From NCBI GenBank assembly GCA_913031145.1, contig CAJWCO010000001.1, forward strand, positions 42,031-106,030: a stretch of 64,000 nt of DNA. The letters run 5' to 3'. The DNA comes from an uncultured Cellvibrionales bacterium. Its GTDB lineage: Bacteria; Pseudomonadota; Gammaproteobacteria; Pseudomonadales; Porticoccaceae. The notes under the pieces are model-generated. The model was not told where the DNA came from and ran no database searches. It saw nothing but the letters and a program-made list of their open reading frames with translations. The translations under genes were made by a program, and so were the position numbers. Of this stretch, positions 35,323-42,357 are shown one piece after another. Within the stretch, counting starts at the first letter, position 1. Each line of letters opens with the position of its first letter.

Positions 35323-36771
35323 TTAAGGACATCTTCTGTGGGCGAACCCTTTGCGTTCACATACCGATAATTCCGTATCAATACCCCGGTCACCCTGTTC
35401 GACCATCCAGTTTTCTAAATACCTTTTAAGGGATTTTACGGACATTTTGTAATCTGGCTGGTCGATAAGATTGATTTGTTCAAAGGGGTCATTGATCACG
35501 TCATACAGTTCGTACTCAGGGCGCGTCACGTAGCGGGCATAGCGGTCGTTGCCCAGCTTTTTTTCGGCGGCGAGTTCTTCTTTGAACCAAGGGTCTTGGG
35601 TCAGAATATTTGAGAAATTGCCGTCGGCCATAAGGTTATGGATTAGTTTAAGACGTTTACTTCGTATCGATCGGATCGGATAAGCCGCGCCATAATGAAC
35701 GTTCAAGCTGGTTTGAATACCATATACATAGACTTTGTGTTCCGTCTGTTCGCCCAACAAAACAGACTTAAAACTACTACCATCTGTATTCGCCGGTACC
35801 GTATTGTTGACGATGTCGGTGAGCGTTGGAATTACGTCCACGTACTCTATCATGGCGTCAGAGACCGTATTGGCTGTTATTTTTCTCGGCCAGCGCACAA
35901 TAAAAGCTGTTTTTAAGCCGCTGTCGTAGGTGGTCCATTTGCCAAAAGGCAAACTACTCCCTTGCTCCGTGGTAAAGATAAAGATCGTATCGTTGTGTAA
36001 GCCCAATTTTTTTAGTTCGTCATCCACAAGGCCCACTTCACGATCGAGGTCAGAAACTTCTGCAAGATACGCTGATAGGCGTTCCCGCAGACTCTGTGTG
36101 TCATTAAGGAAGGGAGGTACTTGGAGTGCATTTGGAGGGTATTGTGTCGCATCGCCACGACTCCATGGCTCATGCGGATTAGCTGACGCCACAATCAGGA
36201 AAAAAGGTCGCGTTTTATCTCTTGCCATAAATTGTCGGGTGATTTCAATCCCAAACGAAGACTCCCCCGTTGCGCCTTTGTTTGCTTTGCCCGCCCTAAT
36301 AAACGGGTAGGCTTTTCCCGGAAAGACGTGCCCTTTACCTGCCAAGCCAACGCGGTAGCCCATGTCTCTAAAATAGTGAGCAACACTTTTGACGCCATCA
36401 TGAACACGCGTGTGATTACCAAAAGCGCCGCTACGAACAGGATAAAGACCCGTGTAAAGCTGTTGACGAGTTACTGCGCACATGGCTGTAGTGGTAAATG
36501 CATGCGAGAACATCATACCCTCTCGAGCGAGTTGGTCAATGTGGGGGGTGCGCGCATTTTTGGGTGCATAGTCACTACGTTGATGGTAGGCACCCACATC
36601 AAACCAGCTCATATCGTCGGCGAGAAACAAAACAATATTCGGATATTTAGGCGCGATTTCCGACTTCATAGACTCTGACGTTGCAGAACTCAACGTCAGG
36701 CAAAAGTAAGCACTGAAAATGGCGATTTTTATAACGCTGGACATTATTAACTTGCCTGTCAATGAGATCAT
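35323..36771 (-). CDS. S1-type sulfatase (heparan N-sulfatase/sulfamidase-like)
   Basis: NIVLFLADDMSWFDVGAY; MCAVTRQQLYTGLYPVRSGAFGNHTR; FTTEQGSSLPFGKWTTYDSGLKTAFIVRWP; N-terminal signal peptide. Confidence 0.9.
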   Translation of the reverse strand: MISLTGKLIMSSVIKIAIFSAYFCLTLSSATSESMKSEIAPKYPNIVLFLADDMSWFDVGAYHQRSDYAPKNARTPHIDQLAREGMMFSHAFTTTAMCAVTRQQLYTGLYPVRSGAFGNHTRVHDGVKSVAHYFRDMGYRVGLAGKGHVFPGKAYPFIRAGKANKGATGESSFGIEITRQFMARDKTRPFFLIVASANPHEPWSRGDATQYPPNALQVPPFLNDTQSLRERLSAYLAEVSDLDREVGLVDDELKKLGLHNDTIFIFTTEQGSSLPFGKWTTYDSGLKTAFIVRWPRKITANTVSDAMIEYVDVIPTLTDIVNNTVPANTDGSSFKSVLLGEQTEHKVYVYGIQTSLNVHYGAAYPIRSIRSKRLKLIHNLMADGNFSNILTQDPWFKEELAAEKKLGNDRYARYVTRPEYELYDVINDPFEQINLIDQPDYKMSVKSLKRYLENWMVEQGDRGIDTELSVCERKGFAHRRCP

Positions 36772-37856
36772 GTCGGCACCGCTTTTATCTTTGTTCGAGT
36801 TGCTATGGACGTCGTCGATGCTCGTATCATCAGCTCAAAAGGCAGTTCGCGAGTGCTTGATGCGGGATCTAAGCGTCCCCGTAATTGCTCAATTAACATG
36901 CGGACAGCAGCCGCGGCCATCTCTTTGATGGGTTGGCGCACCGTCGTGAGCGGTGGCCATACAACCGTCGCAACTACGCTGTCGTCAAAGCCCGCAATCG
37001 ATACATCATCCGGAACGCTCAAAGAAAATTTATGGGCTGCCGCAATCAGGCCAGCGGCCATCCCGTCGTTGCTAGCAAAAATAGCCGTCGGCCGCTCAGC
37101 ATGTCTTAAAAGAGCCTCACCGGCCACTAGGCCCGAGCGGTACTCGAATGTGCCCTCGACAATGAAGCGATCGGGCACCGTCAGGTTTGCATCACGCATT
37201 GCGGACAGAAAGCCGCTCAGCCGGCGCTTTGTTGTTACTGTTCCCCGTCGACCCGTAACAAAACCAACCGATGTATGGGCCAGAGCAATGAGTGTCTGAG
37301 TCATCTGTCGCGCCGCCTCGAAATCGTTCATTTCTACGTGAAGCCCGACGTCCGTCGAAACGCTCGGGGCAATTCGCGCAAATGGTTTACCTGATGCTCT
37401 AAGTGCTTCTAGGATGATGGGTTCATCGCACAATGGAGGGGGAAGCAGCATGCCATCTACGTTTGATTGCACCAATAAACTCGTGATGTCCTCCATCACT
37501 GTGGGTGAGGACGCCATCACGGGTTCGACAATTAGATGATAGCCTTCTTTTCGGGTTTGGTCTAACGCACCACGCAAAAGGTCAACGATGTAACTCGGGT
37601 TGGGGTTGTCGAATATCAGTCCCAGTAAGTAAGAGCGTGTTCCCACTGCAGCCCTCGGCGCTAAACTGGGCCGATACTTTAAAATTTTCATTGCCTTTTC
37701 GACAGCAGCGCGAGTTTTAGGGCTTACATTGGGTTCTTGGCGGACAACCCGGGAGGCGGTCTTAACAGACACTTTTGCTAGCTTGGCGATATCCGCAAGC
37801 GTTGATTTACTTTCGACCATTCTTGCCTCTACGTTGTTCGACGTCCGTACCCGCAT
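36768..37856 (-). CDS. LacI family transcriptional regulator
   Basis: STLADIAKLAKVSVKTASRVVRQEPNVSPKTRAAVEKAMKILKYRPS HTH; periplasmic-binding-like effector domain; 4-bp overlap with the sulfatase gene. Confidence 0.95.
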   Translation of the reverse strand: MRVRTSNNVEARMVESKSTLADIAKLAKVSVKTASRVVRQEPNVSPKTRAAVEKAMKILKYRPSLAPRAAVGTRSYLLGLIFDNPNPSYIVDLLRGALDQTRKEGYHLIVEPVMASSPTVMEDITSLLVQSNVDGMLLPPPLCDEPIILEALRASGKPFARIAPSVSTDVGLHVEMNDFEAARQMTQTLIALAHTSVGFVTGRRGTVTTKRRLSGFLSAMRDANLTVPDRFIVEGTFEYRSGLVAGEALLRHAERPTAIFASNDGMAAGLIAAAHKFSLSVPDDVSIAGFDDSVVATVVWPPLTTVRQPIKEMAAAAVRMLIEQLRGRLDPASSTRELPFELMIRASTTSIATRTKIKAVPT

Positions 37857-38014
37857 TTACCACTCGCGTTGCTTTTATCGGTACTGATTATCGTGGCGAC
37901 AACACGCGCATAATCACGCAGAAATCCTCGCCGTGAACCAATACTCGGAAGCTTTACGTGACGAAAAATTCACAGCGGCGTTGTTGTCATCTCCGTGCGG
38001 ACTATGGGAGGTGA

Positions 38015-38028
38015 AAACGGTGCCGTTT
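38015..38028. promoter_or_regulatory. Candidate LacI-family operator AAACGG-TG-CCGTTT
   Basis: Perfect 6+6 inverted repeat in the intergenic region between divergent lacI-type regulator and sulfatase genes. Confidence 0.5.
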
Positions 38029-38092
38029 CTTCGCTAAGCCAATGGCAAGTGTGTGCATGGCTTGACTCTTTCGAAGCAACTAAAACTTGATC

Positions 38093-38108
38093 ATGACATT
38101 ATTGTCAT
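38093..38108. promoter_or_regulatory. Inverted repeat ATGACA-TTAT-TGTCAT upstream of sulfatase
   Basis: Perfect 6-bp arms with 4-nt spacer, about 40 nt upstream of the proposed GTG start at 38146. Confidence 0.4.
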
Positions 38109-38145
38109 TATACTGGCTCCGGGCTCAATTATTGAGGGATTTCCT

Positions 38146-39615
38146 GTGTTGCGCGCTTCTCAATTTATACTTGGTTCAGTGGTGATCGCGAGCCTCGGTG
38201 CGTGTTCGGTTGAGCGGGCCTCTCGAGGAGCCCCCGATGATGCCTCGAAGCAGCCAAATATCCTTTTATTGTCTATTGATGATTTGCGCCCTGATTTAGG
38301 AAGTTATGGTCATCCCGTTGCGGTGACTCCGAATCTCGATGCTTTTGCAGCGACGGGTCTTTTGTTCGAGCGCGCTTACACCCAACAGGCAGTGTGTACA
38401 CCGTCGCGTGCGGCGCTGCTTACAGGCTTACGGCCTGCCACCACAGGTATAAAACGGCTCGACCAAACAGTTTCCGATACGGTGCCAAACATTATAACCC
38501 TCAATAAACTCTTTAAGCAGAACGGCTACGAGACTGTGTCTGTCGGTAAAATATATCACCATGCAAAGGACGACCGCGATGGATGGAGCCAACCCCCTTA
38601 CGACCAAGCCTATAAAGCTCGGCAAGACCGTCGGAAGAAGGGCCTGCCGAGGATAGCTCACGATGTTTGGACCTCGGATGAATTGTTGCCAGATGAAAAA
38701 AACATCGCCCATGCGATGACGGAGTTAGAGAGATTTAGTCAGCAGGGTGCACCGTTCTTTTTGGCGGTAGGCTTGCATCGTCCCCACCTTCCGTTTCGAG
38801 CGCGGGAAAAAGATTGGGGCCATTATTCGACCATCAACATACCCCGGCCGGTTTCAGATAAGCCGCCGGTAGGCGCGCCCAGATGGGCAATAGTGGCTTG
38901 GGAAATTTGGAATTATGACGATACGCCACCAAAACATGGACCCATGCCTTTCGGTAAGGCCGACGTGCTGCGCCACGGTTATCTTGCGTCCGTCTCTTAC
39001 GCGGATGATCTTGTCGGTCAGTTGTTAGATAAAGTGTCGTCTCTTGGACTCGATGATGAAACTATTGTCGTGATTTGGAGCGACCATGGTTTCAAGCTGG
39101 GTGATCACGGGGGGTGGGCAAAACACTCAACCGTAGAGCTAGATATTCATATTCCCATGATGATCCGCGTGCCGGGAATGAATACGGCGGGTCAACGCTC
39201 AAGTGCACTGGTTGAAACGGTCGATGTGTATCCCACACTGCTTGAGGCGGCGGGTCTTACCCAGCCGCATGCTTTAGAGGGGCTGTCAATGTTGCCGCTT
39301 ATTGCCCAGCCCCAGAGACCTTGGAAAGAAGCCGCGTTCGCGCAATACCCGCGGCATGTAAACAAGCAACTCCTTATGGGTAAGACAGTACGGACTGATC
39401 GCTATCGTTATACCGCTTGGGTGGTCGATAAAACCGGGGAGATTCTGGCTCAGGAATTGTATGACCACCAGATCGATCCGCACGAGACGCGTAGCGTATC
39501 GGAAAACCCAGACTATATCGATGTGCTCGAACGCCATGAAGCACTGCGTCAAGCGGGTTGGCGCGGTGCGTCTGAATTTGTAAATAAGAGACAAAGAGCA
39601 GGATTCACCAACTGA
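38146..39615 (+). CDS. S1-type sulfatase, iduronate-2-sulfatase-like lipoprotein
   Basis: NILLLSIDDLRPDLGSYGHPVAVTPNLDAFAATGLLFERAYTQQAVCTPSRAALLTGLRP; lipobox SLGAC; SDHGFKLGDHGGWAKHS. GTG start proposed. Confidence 0.94.
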   Translation: MLRASQFILGSVVIASLGACSVERASRGAPDDASKQPNILLLSIDDLRPDLGSYGHPVAVTPNLDAFAATGLLFERAYTQQAVCTPSRAALLTGLRPATTGIKRLDQTVSDTVPNIITLNKLFKQNGYETVSVGKIYHHAKDDRDGWSQPPYDQAYKARQDRRKKGLPRIAHDVWTSDELLPDEKNIAHAMTELERFSQQGAPFFLAVGLHRPHLPFRAREKDWGHYSTINIPRPVSDKPPVGAPRWAIVAWEIWNYDDTPPKHGPMPFGKADVLRHGYLASVSYADDLVGQLLDKVSSLGLDDETIVVIWSDHGFKLGDHGGWAKHSTVELDIHIPMMIRVPGMNTAGQRSSALVETVDVYPTLLEAAGLTQPHALEGLSMLPLIAQPQRPWKEAAFAQYPRHVNKQLLMGKTVRTDRYRYTAWVVDKTGEILAQELYDHQIDPHETRSVSENPDYIDVLERHEALRQAGWRGASEFVNKRQRAGFTN

Positions 39616-39652
39616 TCCATTCACAACGTTAGAGACTGAAAAGGATACGCTC

Positions 39653-40042
39653 ATGAAAAAAATTGTTGCTAGTTTTGCCTGTTTTATTTTTTTACCTGCC
39701 GTGTGTTACGCGGAGTCGACAGCGCTTTGGCGCTCGTTCGATCTCGATAAGGACAACGCCCTGAGTCTTCAAGAATTTGGCAATTATCGCTCCAACCAAT
39801 ACGTTGAGCTCGATGCTGATATGGATGGCAAGTGGACCCGACGTGAGTTCGTCCAGCGCCCAGATTACATGCAGTCCATACGGCCAGACGAATTGCGTAA
39901 AAAGTTTAAGCGTTGGGACAAAAATAAAGATGGGTATTGGACGCAGGGTGAGGCTGAAAAAGCCATAAAAGGAAATTTTTATTGGTTGGACAAAGACAAA
40001 AGCAAAGCGATCAGTATGGACGAAATGCCCAAGGGGTTTTAA
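39653..40042 (+). CDS. Secreted EF-hand protein (four DxDxD-like loops)
   Basis: Signal peptide MKKIVASFACFIFLPAVCYA; loops DLDKDNALSLQEF, DADMDGKWTRREF, DKNKDGYWTQGEA, DKDKSKAISMDEM. Confidence 0.88.
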   Translation: MKKIVASFACFIFLPAVCYAESTALWRSFDLDKDNALSLQEFGNYRSNQYVELDADMDGKWTRREFVQRPDYMQSIRPDELRKKFKRWDKNKDGYWTQGEAEKAIKGNFYWLDKDKSKAISMDEMPKGF

Positions 40043-40056
40043 GACTCACCACCAAC

Positions 40057-40083
40057 TGAGCGTGCGTGCTCACAAAGTTTTTT
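40057..40083 (+). terminator. Weak candidate Rho-independent terminator
   Basis: TGAGC-GTGCGT-GCTCA hairpin followed by CAAAGTTTTTT, just after the EF-hand gene. Confidence 0.35.
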
Positions 40084-40257
40084 GATCGCGGGCAGACGCG
40101 TGTTAGTCTGTTCTTTAAACTCGAGTCGTTGAGATTATTGTGATCCAATAGTCTGGACGCGAAACAAAATCTACGTAGGTAGTTCTAAAGAATGCTGACG
40201 ATTAAATTGAAAATGATCTGGCTTAATAGCCTGAAAATTGCGAAGTAGGTGTAAAAG

Positions 40258-42231
40258 ATGCGTATGACGAAAATCATTTTATTAACGAGCTTCTGTCTTT
40301 TTTTGGTGGCGTGTGGCGATAACGATTCGGCACCCGCCGAGGCGGAAACATGGAGTCATCTCCAGTCGATAAATTTTGTGAGTGAGAGCTACGAGATTGT
40401 CATTGGCAATATGCAGGAAGTGACAGCGACGGACGGGCTTGGTTCTGGGGTTATTACCTACAGTAGCAGTGATGAGAGTATTGCGACGGTATCGGGCGCA
40501 GGTTCTATCTCTGCGCATGCGTTGGGTAGCGTCACCATGACTGCGACGAAAGCGGCAGATAGCAAATACGCTGAAGCAGCGGCCACCACGAACGTCACGG
40601 TTATACCGCCAAAAACTCAAGTCATTAGCTTTGTGAGCACGGCGGTTTCGATCACGCTGAATACCACGAAAATGCTGGCCGCGACTGGGGGTGCAGGCAC
40701 CGGCGTCATAACTTATACCAGCAGCGACGCGAATATTTTGACGATCTCACCTGCCGGCCTAGTGGAAGCACTCGCAGTGGGCACGGCTACTATAACGGCC
40801 ACCAAGCCAGCCGATAGCGACTACCTAGAAGCGACAGCCACAGCTGAGATTACCGTCGAAGCAGAACCCGTTCCGCTTCTACCGCCGGTCATTAGTATGG
40901 TGTCTTCAGGCAATGCGAGGGCGACGATATCATGGAATGCTACAGGCGATGAAGCCACCTTAAGCCTGTATTCGGCAAAAGAGAGTATCGGCGACCCTGC
41001 GAATTATGCATCGTTGTCTGCGGGAACACTGACGTTGGATGTAACTTCGCCGTTCACAATGATTGGACTGGACAACGGCGAGCGTTATTATTTTGTTGTT
41101 ACGTCGTCTGACGGTGTTGAAGAAAGTGCGGGGAGTAATGAGCTCAGCGTCGTGCCGCAAAATCCATTGAACGACACCGGTATTTTGTTCAGTGCAAATG
41201 CGACATCTGGGCTCAATGCGACCTGCACGCAGAGCATTGATAGTGAAGGGCACGTTCCTCAGGACTGCGATCAGGGGCGTGATGCCGATACGACTCTCGC
41301 TGTCAGCAAAGTCGGCACGGGTGTGGCGAGCTTTGATTTTAGCAAACTTGCCAGCGATGGTGCCGTGCTGGCGGAGCAGACGGCGGCTTGGTCGAATGAA
41401 GGCTCTGAGGCTGTCGGAACGCAATGGAGTTGTGTTAAAGACAACGTTACCGGGCTAATTTGGGAGATTAAGACCGCGACAGGGGTGCATAGTTTTGACG
41501 AGAAAGTGAACTGGTCGAATCGCGCTTTGCTCGCTGAGACCACTAACGGGGAAATGTTATGTGGGTTAGATGACTGGCGCGTGCCAACGCCGATGGAATT
41601 ACTGAGCATCGGTAATAACGGGCGTCAGAACCCGGCATTCGACACCGACATGTTTCCAAATGGTAAGTCGCAATCTTATTGGACGTCGTTGCCCGATGCG
41701 GGCAATGCAGCCAATGCTTGGACGATAAATTTCTTTGCCGGAATTGGTAACTCGAAGACTAAAACGATGGCATTTCAGGTTCGATTGGTATCAGGTGATT
41801 ACCAAGCTAACGACACCTCTAGTGGGCGTTATACTGTTAATGAAGATGGCACCGTGACTGATCGGGTAACGGGGCTGATGTGGACGCAGTGCCCGGAAGG
41901 CCTGTCGGGTATTGACTGCAGTGTTGGAGTAGTAACGACGTCAGTGTGGGGGGCGTCGATGAAAGCGGCGAGAGATTCTACGTATGCAGGTTATGATGAT
42001 TGGCGCATACCAAACATGAAGGAATATCAATCCATCGTTGCGTTCGATCGGAATAATCCCGCGATTAACACAGCCGTGTTTCCGGGCGCGGTCATCAACT
42101 TTTGGTCGTCAAGTCCGAAAGCACAAGCAGCGGTTAATTCGTTCCGAATTAACTTTACCAAAGGTCTAATGGAGGCGAAAGCTCGAACGGGCACGGTAGC
42201 GGCGCAACGCTTTGTTCGAGATGCAGATTAA
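40258..42231 (+). CDS. Lipoprotein with two BIG2-like repeats, FN3-like domain and two tandem DUF1566/Lcl_C-like domains
   Basis: Lipobox LFLVACGDN; repeats GVITYSSSDESIATVSGAG / GVITYTSSDANILTISPAG; NVTGLIWE...CGLDDWRVPTPMEL and RVTGLMWT...GYDDWRIPNMKEYQSI. Confidence 0.85.
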   Translation: MRMTKIILLTSFCLFLVACGDNDSAPAEAETWSHLQSINFVSESYEIVIGNMQEVTATDGLGSGVITYSSSDESIATVSGAGSISAHALGSVTMTATKAADSKYAEAAATTNVTVIPPKTQVISFVSTAVSITLNTTKMLAATGGAGTGVITYTSSDANILTISPAGLVEALAVGTATITATKPADSDYLEATATAEITVEAEPVPLLPPVISMVSSGNARATISWNATGDEATLSLYSAKESIGDPANYASLSAGTLTLDVTSPFTMIGLDNGERYYFVVTSSDGVEESAGSNELSVVPQNPLNDTGILFSANATSGLNATCTQSIDSEGHVPQDCDQGRDADTTLAVSKVGTGVASFDFSKLASDGAVLAEQTAAWSNEGSEAVGTQWSCVKDNVTGLIWEIKTATGVHSFDEKVNWSNRALLAETTNGEMLCGLDDWRVPTPMELLSIGNNGRQNPAFDTDMFPNGKSQSYWTSLPDAGNAANAWTINFFAGIGNSKTKTMAFQVRLVSGDYQANDTSSGRYTVNEDGTVTDRVTGLMWTQCPEGLSGIDCSVGVVTTSVWGASMKAARDSTYAGYDDWRIPNMKEYQSIVAFDRNNPAINTAVFPGAVINFWSSSPKAQAAVNSFRINFTKGLMEAKARTGTVAAQRFVRDAD

Positions 42232-42357
42232 TCGACGTCTCTGGTTCGGATCTTAAAGATTGCGGGGCACATACAAAGAAACAGAAAAACTCGGTAGCGT
42301 CGCACTCGGCAAACGGTTTAAAGGTAGTGTGACGTCGACTAAATTAGGAGAGTTGTA

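Noticed and set aside
35247-35429. 60-aa + strand ORF at the end of the first sulfatase
   Set aside because: Mostly antisense to the sulfatase C-terminus, no family resemblance.
41271-41609. Minus-strand ORFs antisense to the DUF1566 lipoprotein and TBDR genes
   Set aside because: Shadow ORFs opposite strongly supported coding sequence; no protein-family features.
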